Positions 16,992 through 25,421 of a stretch of 64,000 nt of DNA are shown piece after piece. The position numbers and the translations under genes are program-made. Every line of letters starts with the position of its first letter. The stretch's first letter is position 1. Source of the stretch: Aminicella lysinilytica (GTDB lineage: Bacteria; Bacillota; Clostridia; Peptostreptococcales; Anaerovoracaceae); NCBI RefSeq assembly GCF_004362975.1, contig NZ_SNXO01000002.1:1-64000 (forward strand), read 5' to 3'. Under the pieces are notes generated by a model, which had not been told where the DNA came from, did not search any database, and worked only from the letters and a program-made list of their open reading frames with translations.

Positions 16992-17669
16992 ATGCATAAG
17001 ATTTTAATTGTCGAAGATGATAAGATCATTTCGGGGCAGATAAAGAAACAGTTGGAAGCATGGGGCTTTCGGGCAATGGTCGTGACGGATTTCAATTCCG
17101 TCATGACTGATTTCGCCGATTATGAGCCGGACATGGTCCTTCTCGATATTTCTCTGCCCTTTTATAATGGATACCATTGGTGCACACAGATTAGAGAAGT
17201 TTCCAAGGTACCTATAATATTTATTTCATCTACAGCTGACAATATGAATATAGTTATGGCCATGAATATGGGAGCTGACGATTTCATCGCCAAACCTTTT
17301 GATCTGACGGTGCTTACTGCTAAGGTGCAGGCACTCTTAAGACGTACCTACGATTTCGGAGGTCAGTCAGAGATAGGAGTTTTGGAACATCAGGGAGCCG
17401 TATTGAATCTTAACGATGCCAGTTTGTCTTATAACGGTGAGAAAATCGATCTTACCAAGAACGAGTATAAGATACTGGAAATTCTCATGAGCAATAAGGG
17501 TAAGGTAGTCAGCAGAGATGACATTATGATCAAGCTCTGGGAGACAGAGAGTTTCGTAGATGAGAATACGCTTACAGTCAATGTGGCAAGGCTCAGAAAG
17601 AAGTTGGAAGCCAGCGGCCTTGCGGATTTCATCAAGACCAAGAAAGGCATGGGATATGTGGTGGAGTGA
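16992..17669 (+). CDS. bceR: Response regulator, OmpR family, BceR-like
   Basis: Transcription factor of 225 residues. The receiver domain (1-115) has the acidic pair at 9-10, the phosphorylation Asp at 52 (LLDISLP) and the conserved lysine in AKPFD. A winged-helix DNA-binding domain (about 130-224) ends with KTKKGMGY. It resembles BceR-type regulators that answer cell-wall-active peptides. The ATG directly follows the transporter stop, so it may be read from the osmoprotectant promoter as well as from any internal one. The kinase follows with a one-base overlap. Confidence 0.88.
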   Translation: MHKILIVEDDKIISGQIKKQLEAWGFRAMVVTDFNSVMTDFADYEPDMVLLDISLPFYNGYHWCTQIREVSKVPIIFISSTADNMNIVMAMNMGADDFIAKPFDLTVLTAKVQALLRRTYDFGGQSEIGVLEHQGAVLNLNDASLSYNGEKIDLTKNEYKILEILMSNKGKVVSRDDIMIKLWETESFVDENTLTVNVARLRKKLEASGLADFIKTKKGMGYVVE

Positions 17670-18649
17670 TGTTTGGACGGTATCTTAAGAGTAAAGCCAA
17701 GTCAATAGTAGGATTTGTAGTATTCCTGATGATTTTCATACTGGTGGCTAAGTTGTATGACATGCCGGCGGCAGGATGCTTATATGCCATTACTTTGTGC
17801 GCCTTTTTCGGCGCAGTTTTTCTGGCTTACGACTGCTACAGGTATTGCGAGAAGGTAGATAAGCTGAAACATATTGAGGGAAGCGTGCCTTATGGATCAT
17901 ATCAGTATCCCCAGGCGGCGGACGATATAGAGTCGGAGTATCAGGCTATAACGGACAAACTCATGAATGCATCTAAAGATGCTGCGTCCAAACTTGATAT
18001 AGCCAGGACTGATATGACAGATTACTATACTATGTGGGTACATCAGATCAAGACGCCTATAGCGGCCTTGGATCTGCTTGTACAGAGCAGCGACTCAGAA
18101 GAAAAGGCTGACATGAAGCTGGAACTCATGAAGATCCAGGAATATGTTGAGATGGTGCTGCAGTATCTGAGACTGGGCAGCGAGCAGACGGACTATCTGT
18201 TTACGCAACAGGAGCTGGACCTGATAATAAAGGATGTAATTAAGAAGTACTCTGTAGTATTTGTAAAGAAAAAGCTCAAGTTAAGCTATGAACCGACAGA
18301 TGTGACGGTGATCACCGATGCCAAGTGGCTGTCATTCATCATAGGACAGCTGGTTTCCAACGCCTTGAAGTACACAGATTCTGGCGGCATATCCATATAT
18401 ATGGAAGGCAGTGCTCTGGTGATCCAGGACACCGGCATAGGCATCAAGGACGAGGATCTGCCGCGTATATTCGATCGGGGCTTCACCGGGTATAACGGTC
18501 GTAACGACCAGAAATCCACAGGCATAGGCCTTTACCTTTGCTCGGTCATAGCCAAAAGACTTGGTCATAGTATTACGGCCGAGTCAGAGGTAGGCGTAGG
18601 AACAAAGCTAAAGCTTGACCTGGCTTACAAAAATGTAAGTTTTGAGTGA
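17669..18649 (+). CDS. bceS: Sensor histidine kinase, BceS-like (intramembrane-sensing)
   Basis: Kinase of 326 residues with two membrane segments (about 12-30 and 36-54) joined by only a few outside residues, as in intramembrane-sensing BceS kinases that learn of peptides from the BceAB transporter. The phosphoacceptor is H125 in WVHQIKTP. The ATPase boxes are NALKYTDSG (N), DTGIGIKDEDLPRIFDRG (G1/F) and STGIGLYL (G2). ATG 17669 overlaps the regulator stop (TGATG); a GTG at 17666 is an alternative. A terminator follows the gene. Confidence 0.88.
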   Translation: MFGRYLKSKAKSIVGFVVFLMIFILVAKLYDMPAAGCLYAITLCAFFGAVFLAYDCYRYCEKVDKLKHIEGSVPYGSYQYPQAADDIESEYQAITDKLMNASKDAASKLDIARTDMTDYYTMWVHQIKTPIAALDLLVQSSDSEEKADMKLELMKIQEYVEMVLQYLRLGSEQTDYLFTQQELDLIIKDVIKKYSVVFVKKKLKLSYEPTDVTVITDAKWLSFIIGQLVSNALKYTDSGGISIYMEGSALVIQDTGIGIKDEDLPRIFDRGFTGYNGRNDQKSTGIGLYLCSVIAKRLGHSITAESEVGVGTKLKLDLAYKNVSFE

Positions 18650-18656
18650 TGGATTG

Positions 18657-18690
18657 TAAGGCAATGTATATGCACTGCCTTATTTTTTTT
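18657..18690 (+). terminator. Intrinsic terminator after bceS
   Basis: TAAGGCAATG (18657-18666) pairs with CACTGCCTTA (18673-18682), one A-C mismatch, followed by eight T. Just downstream TATAAT (18696-18701) may be the -10 of a BceR-controlled bceAB promoter, without a visible -35. Confidence 0.85.
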
Positions 18691-18739
18691 GCTAATATAA
18701 TAACAAGAAGGGCATTTGAGATAAGGAAAGGAGTTATTA

Positions 18740-19507
18740 ATGTCGTTATTAGAAGTTAAGAATTTAAAGAAAATCTACACTACCAGGTTCGGTGGCAATC
18801 AGGTACAGGCGTTGCAGAATGTGACATTCTCTGTTGAAGAGGGTGAATACGTGGCAATCATGGGAGAATCCGGTTCAGGAAAGACGACGCTGCTGAATAT
18901 ACTGGCGTCTCTTGATAAACCTACGAGCGGCGAGGTCCTCCTTAACGGAAGGAACATCACTCAGATAAGGGAAAAGGAAATTTCAGCTTTCAGAAGAGAT
19001 AATCTGGGATTCGTATTCCAGGACTTCAATCTATTGGACACATTCTCACTGAGAGACAATATTTATCTGCCACTGGTACTGGCAGGCAAAGATATGAGCC
19101 TTATGGAATCCTCAATCAAACCTATAGCAGATAAACTGGGGATAAACGATCTGCTGGAGAAATTCCCATACGAGGTATCAGGCGGACAGAAACAAAGGGC
19201 GGCCGTAGCAAGAGCTCTCATAACCAAGCCGGAGCTTATTCTTGCAGACGAGCCGACAGGGGCCTTGGATTCTAACGCCGCAGACAGCCTCATGGATCTA
19301 TTCAATGAAATAAACGACGAGGGTCAGACAATACTCATGGTAACCCACAGCACCAAGGCTGCAAGCCATGCCAAGAGAGTTTTGTTTATCAAGGATGGAG
19401 AAGTATTCCATCAGATATATAAGGCGAAGATGACCAACGAGGAAATGTTCGCAAAGATTTCGGACACTTTGACTATTCTTGCAAGCGGGGGTGTTTGCAA
19501 TGGGTAA
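18740..19507 (+). CDS. bceA: Peptide-resistance ABC transporter ATP-binding protein, BceA-like
   Basis: ATPase of 255 residues. Walker A GESGSGKTT (about 39-47), Q-loop VFQDFNLL, signature VSGGQKQR (about 148-155), Walker B LILADEPTGALD and the H-loop THS are visible and fit the MacB/BceA group. Start after AAAGGAG. It partners the permease that follows, whose start lies inside this gene's last codons (8-base overlap). In characterised relatives the pair frees lipid II-cycle targets from peptides such as bacitracin and reports flux to the kinase. Confidence 0.9.
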   Translation: MSLLEVKNLKKIYTTRFGGNQVQALQNVTFSVEEGEYVAIMGESGSGKTTLLNILASLDKPTSGEVLLNGRNITQIREKEISAFRRDNLGFVFQDFNLLDTFSLRDNIYLPLVLAGKDMSLMESSIKPIADKLGINDLLEKFPYEVSGGQKQRAAVARALITKPELILADEPTGALDSNAADSLMDLFNEINDEGQTILMVTHSTKAASHAKRVLFIKDGEVFHQIYKAKMTNEEMFAKISDTLTILASGGVCNG

Positions 19508-21461
19508 GGGATTTACACTTAAGCTGGCCTGGAACAATATCAAGCAGAACAGAAAGTTCTATCTGCCTTACGTTCTGGCATCGGTTGGCATAATCATGAT
19601 GTTTTATATCATGTGTTATCTGGCATTTAACAAAGGCCTCGCCAGTCTGGCGGGAGCGGAGTATATCTCCTTCATAATGGTACTGGGCTGTGTGATAATA
19701 GGGATATTTTCTATCATTTTCATATTTTACATAAACAGCTTCCTCATGAAGCGACGCAATAAGGAGATAGGCCTGTACAACATACTGGGAATGGAAAAAA
19801 AGCACATAGGTAAGATCCTCTTTACGGAGAATCTCATCACCTCCTTATTTTCCATAGTTGCAGGCCTGTTGATCGGCGTACTGTTCAGCAAACTTGTCCA
19901 CATGATACTATGCAAGATAATGGGAGTATCCGTTCCTATAGTCTTCAACATTTCCTGGATAGGCGTAGTTTTTACCGCCATATTTTTCGGTGCGCTGTTC
20001 CTGCTGGTCCTTCTGAGAAATCAGATGAAGATACACCTGGCCAAGCCAATAGAGCTTCTCCACGGTTCAAGCGTAGGCGAACAGGAACCTAAGACTAAAA
20101 TAGTAATGTCAGTCATCGGCGTAATATGCCTGGCGGCCGGCTATATCATAGCCATAACCATAGACAACCCGCTGCAAGCCATCGCGCTGTTCTTTGTGGC
20201 TGTGGTGCTGGTCATCATCGGCACGTACCTTCTGTTCACGACTGTGAGCATAGTCGTACTGAAGGCTTTGCGCAGGAACAAAAATTACTATTACAAGCCG
20301 GGACATTTCACGGCCGTGTCGGGTATGCTGTACAGGATGAAACAAAACGCTGTAGGCATGGCGAACATCTGCATACTGTCGACTATGGTACTGGTAATGG
20401 TATCTACTACGGTCTGCATGTCAGCAGGAATCAACGATGTAATCGATCAGATGACGCCGAAGGACGTGACTGTAAGCCAGGTTTTCATAGATGAGCCTGA
20501 TATGAACAAAATGGAACCGGCATATCTGGATTCCACATTGTCGGGTCTTAAGGCCGTTGCGGCTAGGTCCGACGTGAAGGCGAAGGGCACCACTAATTTC
20601 ACAGCGGCTGCCATAGCGCTGAAACTCAAGGATACGTCCTTCGAGTTTGGCGATTCTTATAGCATTATGAATATTATTACCGCTGACGAGTACGAACGGA
20701 TTACAGGGGAGAAGGCCGGCATAAGCGGAAATGAAGTAATAAGCTCTGGTACTGAAACTCCGGACACATTCACTTATGGCGGTGAGAGTTACACGACTGT
20801 CAAGTACGTGAAGAACCTTATGGCTTCAGGGAACATCAATGGTGTGAATACATATAACATAGTGGTATCCAATCTGAGTAAGGTAAAGTCCATGGTCAGG
20901 GCCGCAGGCGATGCCTATAATGGTATGACGTATATTGCAACCTTTGATACTGACAGTTCCAATAGTGCTACAGAAGCAATGGCTCAGAAGTATGCTAACT
21001 GCTCTTCTGTTGGAGGCGGTAGGGTACGGCTGCGTTCGGATATAAAAAACCAGTTAGGCGGATTCACTGGCGGCTTCCTGTTCCTGGGAATCTTCTTAGG
21101 GTTGGTGTTCACCTTCGCGGCAGCTTTGATAATCTATTATAAGCAGATATCAGAAGGCTATTACGACAAAGAAAAATTCGAGATTATGCAGAAGGTGGGC
21201 ATGGGCAAAGCCGAAGTCCGCAAGAGCATAAGGTCTCAGGTAGTGGCAGTATTCTTCGTACCACTCATTGTGGCAGGCTGTCATATGGCAGGCGCTTTCA
21301 ATATGGTTCGGCAGATGCTGAGTCTGTTCAGTCTGAACAATGTAGGCCTGTTCGTGGAGTGCTCTGCGCTGACATTCCTGGCCTTCGCGGCCATATACGC
21401 ATTCGTGTATCTGGTTACGGCCAAGGAGTATTACAAGATAGTCCAGTGGGGCGAACAATAG
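19500..21461 (+). CDS. bceB: Peptide-resistance ABC transporter permease, BceB-like (FtsX family)
   Basis: Permease of 653 residues with ten predicted membrane segments and a large extracellular domain of about 200 residues (roughly 310-515) between segments seven and eight, the defining shape of BceB-type permeases. Two FtsX-like cores surround it (RNKEIGLYNILGMEKK near the first; KFEIMQKVGMGKAEVRKSI near the second). The ATG at 19500 follows GGGGGTG, and a TTG at 19479 is less likely. It completes a BceRS-BceAB module. Confidence 0.9.
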   Translation: MGKGFTLKLAWNNIKQNRKFYLPYVLASVGIIMMFYIMCYLAFNKGLASLAGAEYISFIMVLGCVIIGIFSIIFIFYINSFLMKRRNKEIGLYNILGMEKKHIGKILFTENLITSLFSIVAGLLIGVLFSKLVHMILCKIMGVSVPIVFNISWIGVVFTAIFFGALFLLVLLRNQMKIHLAKPIELLHGSSVGEQEPKTKIVMSVIGVICLAAGYIIAITIDNPLQAIALFFVAVVLVIIGTYLLFTTVSIVVLKALRRNKNYYYKPGHFTAVSGMLYRMKQNAVGMANICILSTMVLVMVSTTVCMSAGINDVIDQMTPKDVTVSQVFIDEPDMNKMEPAYLDSTLSGLKAVAARSDVKAKGTTNFTAAAIALKLKDTSFEFGDSYSIMNIITADEYERITGEKAGISGNEVISSGTETPDTFTYGGESYTTVKYVKNLMASGNINGVNTYNIVVSNLSKVKSMVRAAGDAYNGMTYIATFDTDSSNSATEAMAQKYANCSSVGGGRVRLRSDIKNQLGGFTGGFLFLGIFLGLVFTFAAALIIYYKQISEGYYDKEKFEIMQKVGMGKAEVRKSIRSQVVAVFFVPLIVAGCHMAGAFNMVRQMLSLFSLNNVGLFVECSALTFLAFAAIYAFVYLVTAKEYYKIVQWGEQ

Positions 21462-21513
21462 AAGAAAATTGTACAAAACCACAGAATCGTACAGAGATTT
21501 TTGACCTAAACCA

Positions 21514-21522
21514 TGTTATAAT
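21514..21522 (+). promoter_or_regulatory. Extended -10 promoter for the thioesterase gene
   Basis: TGTTATAAT, 38 bp before the start codon. The TTGACC at 21501 is too close to serve as its -35. Confidence 0.5.
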
Positions 21523-21560
21523 TTTATGAGAAATTAATACTGCAAGAGGAAGAAAATCTA

Positions 21561-22343
21561 ATGGAATACACAGAAAAATACGAGATAGGTTGTCACGATG
21601 CGGACAAGAACAATAATATAAGGCCGACGATCCTCATACGTTATATGCAGGAAACGGCCAATCATCAGATGAGGGACAGGAAACCGTCATATTACGACCT
21701 GTTCTTCGAAGGCAAAGCTTTCATAGTGACCAGAATGTCGGTCCAGATCTATGACCAGCTCCACCAGTACGACCATATTGAGGTGGGTACCTGGAGATGC
21801 CCTGACAAGGGTGCAACTTTCCCGAGATGTTATGTCATAAGACGTGAAGGTAAGGTCGTGGCGGAGGGCTACAGCGAGTGGGCCGTAGTCAATCACGAAA
21901 CGGGAAGGCTCTGGAGGTCCAGCGAGGTAGATATATCAGGATACGAGACCGATGAGCCGCTGAATCTGGATATACCTAAGAAGTTCCATTTCCCTAAGGA
22001 TCTGGAATTTCGCAAGGCCGGCGACCACCATGTTTACTACAGTGAAACTGATATGAACGGGCATCTGACCAACACCAATTATCCGGATATGGTATGGGAC
22101 AGGATCCCAGGCATTACGGAAAAGGAAGTGACTTCTATCAACATCAGATTCATGAAGGAAGCGCCTCTGGATTCGGACATAGAAATATACATGGCTGAGC
22201 CGGAGATTTCCTTAAGTGGTGATCCGGTGGCCAGGGAGTTGTACGGCTTCAAGACAAAGGTCACGGGCAAAACCAACATCGAATGTCTTATGGGCGTCAG
22301 GCCTGTTGAGAATGTATTGGTAGAAGGGGGCCTCCGGGTCTGA
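21561..22343 (+). CDS. Acyl-ACP thioesterase (FatA-like, tandem hot-dog)
   Basis: Protein of 260 residues with two hot-dog domains (about 1-130 and 150-245). It releases fatty acids from acyl-ACP in the cytoplasm. The N-terminal half shows YEIGCHDADKNNNIRP and a helix QETANHQMR. The second half has the catalytic segment DMNGHLTNTNY, with the Asn-His pair of bacterial and plant FatA/FatB enzymes. Start after AAGAGGAAG. It stands alone between its promoter and a strong terminator. In anaerobes such enzymes set free-fatty-acid or membrane lipid supply. Confidence 0.88.
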   Translation: MEYTEKYEIGCHDADKNNNIRPTILIRYMQETANHQMRDRKPSYYDLFFEGKAFIVTRMSVQIYDQLHQYDHIEVGTWRCPDKGATFPRCYVIRREGKVVAEGYSEWAVVNHETGRLWRSSEVDISGYETDEPLNLDIPKKFHFPKDLEFRKAGDHHVYYSETDMNGHLTNTNYPDMVWDRIPGITEKEVTSINIRFMKEAPLDSDIEIYMAEPEISLSGDPVARELYGFKTKVTGKTNIECLMGVRPVENVLVEGGLRV

Positions 22344-22376
22344 GTCCGGTCAGGAACAAAATATAGCTTATTAATG

Positions 22377-22419
22377 GAGCGTCCAGCTGTACGGCCGTGT
22401 ACAGGGCGCTCTTTTATTA
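22377..22419 (+). terminator. Intrinsic terminator after the thioesterase gene
   Basis: GAGCGTC (22377-22383) pairs with GGCGCTC (22405-22411) and CTGTAC with GTACAG inside, then TTTTATTAT. Confidence 0.85.
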
Positions 22420-22463
22420 TGGGCTGGCATAAGCCTGACAAAGATAACTTTGTGCTAAGGGGT

Positions 22464-22492
22464 TTACATATACCCCAAGGGGGTATATAATC
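22464..22492 (+). promoter_or_regulatory. csoR-copA promoter
   Basis: TTTACA (22464-22469), 17-bp spacer, TATAAT (22487-22492). The spacer is almost wholly the CsoR palindrome. Confidence 0.85.
22470..22488. promoter_or_regulatory. CsoR operator
   Basis: TATACCCC (22470-22477), three bases, GGGGTATA (22481-22488): a perfect inverted repeat with the G-run centre typical of CsoR-family operators. It lies between -35 and -10, so apo-CsoR would block polymerase and Cu(I) would release it. Confidence 0.85.
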
Positions 22493-22515
22493 CCTAGCAT
22501 AAAGGAGGCGTACCT

Positions 22516-22824
22516 ATGGATAAGAATACATGTCCTGCCTGCACCGGCAAGACCAAGCATAGAGAAGGAAAAGAATACGATGACCTGATCAAGAGGCTTA
22601 ACAGGATAGAGGGCCAGATCAGAGGCATCAGGAAAATGGTGGAGGCTGATAAATACTGCGTAGATATCATGACCCAGGCCAGCGCCGCCGAGTCGGCCAT
22701 GAAGGCTTTCAACACGGCTTTGCTGAAGCAGCATATTCGGTCATGCGTAGTAGAAGATATTAAAGAGGGGAATGACGAGGCAGTGGCAGAACTCTGCGAA
22801 CTGCTTCCGAAGATGATGAAATGA
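22516..22824 (+). CDS. csoR: Copper-sensing repressor CsoR
   Basis: All-helical repressor of 102 residues (DUF156 family). The Cu(I) ligands fit the family's Cys-His-Cys pattern: C48, H73 and C77 (HIRSC). The N-terminal extra CPAC motif (6-9) is less usual and could also bind metal. Its first helix RLNRIEGQIRGI is the family signature. Start after AAAGGAGG. The stop overlaps the copA start (ATGA). The operator upstream makes autoregulation with copA very likely. Confidence 0.92.
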   Translation: MDKNTCPACTGKTKHREGKEYDDLIKRLNRIEGQIRGIRKMVEADKYCVDIMTQASAAESAMKAFNTALLKQHIRSCVVEDIKEGNDEAVAELCELLPKMMK

Positions 22825-25349
22825 TAGAAGAAAAATTCAACGTAACGGGAATGTCCTGCGCTGCCTGCTCTTCGCGGGTGGAAAAGGCCGTTAAGAAACT
22901 GGACGGAGCTGAGGATGTCAGTGTCAATCTTCTGACGGGGACCATGAGACTGAACCGCGATGACAATAAAATAAGTGATGCCGATATAGTACGGGCTGTG
23001 GAAAAGGCCGGATATGGCGCGGCTGTAGATGGGCCGGATCAAAGAGGCGGGCAGGTCAGCAATGCCAGGACCGGAGGAGCATCAGACGCGGCTCTTGATG
23101 ACGCGGCCAATATGAAACTCAGGCTCATATGGTCTGTAGTATTCTGGTTGCCGCTGATGGCAGTGGCCATGGGCCATATGGTGGTGGGTCATGGGATCAT
23201 GGGCGGTCCCCTGACCATAGCTCTGGTTCAGGTGCTGCTCCTGATTCCTATCGTAGCACTGAACTTCAAGTATTTCAGAAACGGCATACCGAGCCTCTTG
23301 CGTGGCGGCCCAAATATGGACAGCCTCATTGCCGTAGGTACACTGGCAGCAATTTTATATGGAACGTTTTCTATATTTATGATGACCAGAGGCTACGAGA
23401 TTGGCAATATGGAGCTGATACATAAATACAGTTCTCAGGTTTACTTTGAATCTGCAGGAACTATTCTTACTCTCATAACTGTTGGAAAGTATCTGGAATC
23501 ACGTTCCAAGGGGAAGACCAGCCAGGCTATTGAGAAACTCATGGAGTTGGCTCCTGCTACAGCTAACGTGGAGCGGGATGGCGTAGAAGTTACAATATCT
23601 GCTGATGAGCTGAGAGTCGGAGATATTCTGGTCGTCAGGCCGGGAGAGAGAATCGCCGCAGATGGGAGAATTGAGAAGGGAAATACCACTACGGACGAAT
23701 CGGCCATAACCGGTGAAAGTATGCCTGTGGAGAAGTCCGCAGGAAGCAGAGTGGTTTCCGGCACCATAAACAAAACCGGATTCATAAAGGTGATCTGCGA
23801 CAAGGTCGGCAGTGATTCTACCATTAATCAGATAATAAAACTTGTGGACGAAGCCAGCGCCAGCAAAGCCCCTATAGCCAGACTTGCAGACAAGATAGCG
23901 GGAGTTTTTGTTCCTGTGGTCATGCTCATAGCCCTGGCAACGGCCGTGATCTGGCTCGTAGCCGGCGCCACATTGGGCTTCGCCCTGTCGACAGCCATTG
24001 CTGTCCTGGTCATCTCATGCCCATGTGCCCTGGGTCTTGCCACGCCTGTGGCAATAATGGTCGGCACAGGAAAAGGCGCGGAAAACGGCATACTCATCAA
24101 GTCCGGCCAGGCTTTGGAAACGGCCCACAGCATAGACACTGTGGTCATGGACAAGACCGGCACCATAACCGAAGGCAGACCGAAGGTGACCGATGTGCTG
24201 ACATTCGGAATAGACCAAAGCAGACTTTTGTCTATGGCCGCCGCCATGGAGACGGGCAGCGAGCATCCCCTGGCTGAGGCAGTGTGCACTTTCGCACGGG
24301 AACAAAAAATGGCCCCCGCAGAAGTGGAAAGCTTTGAAGCTGTCTTTGGTAAAGGCATCAAGGCTGTCTTAGGCGGCTTGCAGTATTTCGCAGGCAATGC
24401 CGCCATGATGACTGATGCAGGCGTAGACCCTGACGATGAAAGCCTTCAGAAGGCAGACGACCTAGCAGGGGAGGGCAAGACGCCGCTGATATTTGCTCAG
24501 GACAATAAAGTGATAGGCATGATCGCAGTTGCAGATACAGAAAAGGCCACCAGTAAAGAGGCCATTGACGATTTCAGGAAGCTGGGTATAGATGTGGTCA
24601 TGCTCACAGGAGACAACCAGCGGACGGCCAACGCCATCGGAAAGCGACTGGGCATAACTAAAGCCATTGCGGGAGTTCTGCCTCAGGACAAGGAGAAGCA
24701 GGTGGCGGCTCTTCAGGCGGAAGGCCATAAGGTGGCTATGATAGGAGACGGTGTCAACGATGCGCCGGCCCTGGCCAGAGCGGATCTGGGCATAGCCATA
24801 GGAGCGGGTACAGATGTGGCCATAGAAAGCGCCGACGCCGTACTCATGCGCAGTGACCTGCTGGATGCAGTGACTGCTATCAGACTTTCTAGGGCCGTTA
24901 TGAAGAATATAAAGGAGAATCTGTTCTGGGCGTTCTTCTACAATATCATATGCATACCTGTTGCGGCAGGTGTCTTATATCCGGCATTGGGCATATTGCT
25001 TTCGCCGATGATAGGAGCGGCAGCTATGAGTCTGTCAAGCGTATGCGTAGTTGGAAATGCCTTGAGACTTAAGAGGTTTAAGACCGACCGCCACGAAGCG
25101 GACGGAGAAAATATAGTAATACAGGAGGATAACAGTATGAATTATGAATTTAAAATCGAAGGAATGATGTGCCAGATGTGTCAGAAGCATATGACAGAGG
25201 CTTTGAACAAAATGGACGGGGTAGAGGCTACCATAGATCTTGAGAATGGGCTGGCCCATGTGAAGGCTGAGAAGTCTGTAAGCGAGGCGGAATTCGCCGC
25301 CGTGACTGAGGAAGCTGGCTATAAACTCACCGGTTATAAAGAAGGATAA
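22821..25349 (+). CDS. copA: Copper-exporting P1B-type ATPase with a C-terminal CopZ-like domain
   Basis: Cu(I) efflux ATPase of 842 residues. N-terminal heavy-metal domain with GMSCAAC (C13, C16). Eight membrane segments, TGES (297-300, actuator), CPC in the membrane (400-402), DKTGT phosphorylation site (D444), the SEHPLAEA motif and GDGVNDAP near 635-645. Uncommonly, a second heavy-metal domain is fused at the extreme C-terminus (773-842, GMMC and QMC at 781-787). It begins with its own Met codon and ribosome binding site (see next entry), so the fusion looks like a joined copA-copZ pair. Translationally coupled to csoR by a four-base overlap. Confidence 0.93.
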   Translation: MIEEKFNVTGMSCAACSSRVEKAVKKLDGAEDVSVNLLTGTMRLNRDDNKISDADIVRAVEKAGYGAAVDGPDQRGGQVSNARTGGASDAALDDAANMKLRLIWSVVFWLPLMAVAMGHMVVGHGIMGGPLTIALVQVLLLIPIVALNFKYFRNGIPSLLRGGPNMDSLIAVGTLAAILYGTFSIFMMTRGYEIGNMELIHKYSSQVYFESAGTILTLITVGKYLESRSKGKTSQAIEKLMELAPATANVERDGVEVTISADELRVGDILVVRPGERIAADGRIEKGNTTTDESAITGESMPVEKSAGSRVVSGTINKTGFIKVICDKVGSDSTINQIIKLVDEASASKAPIARLADKIAGVFVPVVMLIALATAVIWLVAGATLGFALSTAIAVLVISCPCALGLATPVAIMVGTGKGAENGILIKSGQALETAHSIDTVVMDKTGTITEGRPKVTDVLTFGIDQSRLLSMAAAMETGSEHPLAEAVCTFAREQKMAPAEVESFEAVFGKGIKAVLGGLQYFAGNAAMMTDAGVDPDDESLQKADDLAGEGKTPLIFAQDNKVIGMIAVADTEKATSKEAIDDFRKLGIDVVMLTGDNQRTANAIGKRLGITKAIAGVLPQDKEKQVAALQAEGHKVAMIGDGVNDAPALARADLGIAIGAGTDVAIESADAVLMRSDLLDAVTAIRLSRAVMKNIKENLFWAFFYNIICIPVAAGVLYPALGILLSPMIGAAAMSLSSVCVVGNALRLKRFKTDRHEADGENIVIQEDNSMNYEFKIEGMMCQMCQKHMTEALNKMDGVEATIDLENGLAHVKAEKSVSEAEFAAVTEEAGYKLTGYKEG
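25137..25349 (+). CDS. copZ: Putative internal-start CopZ-like copper chaperone inside copA
   Basis: In frame within copA, AGGAGG (25123-25128) stands eight bases before ATG 25137, a ribosome binding site as good as any start in the window. Starting there would yield a 70-residue heavy-metal-associated domain with a metal motif CQMC, the length and form of a free CopZ chaperone. I infer that both the fused and the free form may be made. In E. coli a free chaperone is made from copA by frameshifting; here the route would be internal initiation. Alternatively the site is a relic of a copZ gene whose upstream stop was lost. Confidence 0.55.
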   Translation: MNYEFKIEGMMCQMCQKHMTEALNKMDGVEATIDLENGLAHVKAEKSVSEAEFAAVTEEAGYKLTGYKEG

Positions 25350-25366
25350 GGTACGTTAGAGTGCAA

Positions 25367-25403
25367 TCAAAAGGGGCGCTGCATCTTTGTGCAGTAGCCC
25401 CTT
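25367..25403 (-). terminator. Terminator between copA and the carboxypeptidase gene (bidirectional)
   Basis: AAGGGGC (25371-25377) pairs with GCCCCTT (25397-25403), inner CTGCA with TGCAG. On the minus strand a short T-run follows. It can serve both converging genes. Confidence 0.75.
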
Positions 25404-25421
25404 ACATGCATTCGTTGTTTA

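Noticed and set aside
22516-25349. Metal resistance island acquired by transfer
   Set aside because: Base composition and ribosome sites look like the flanking host genes, and no mobile gene is adjacent.
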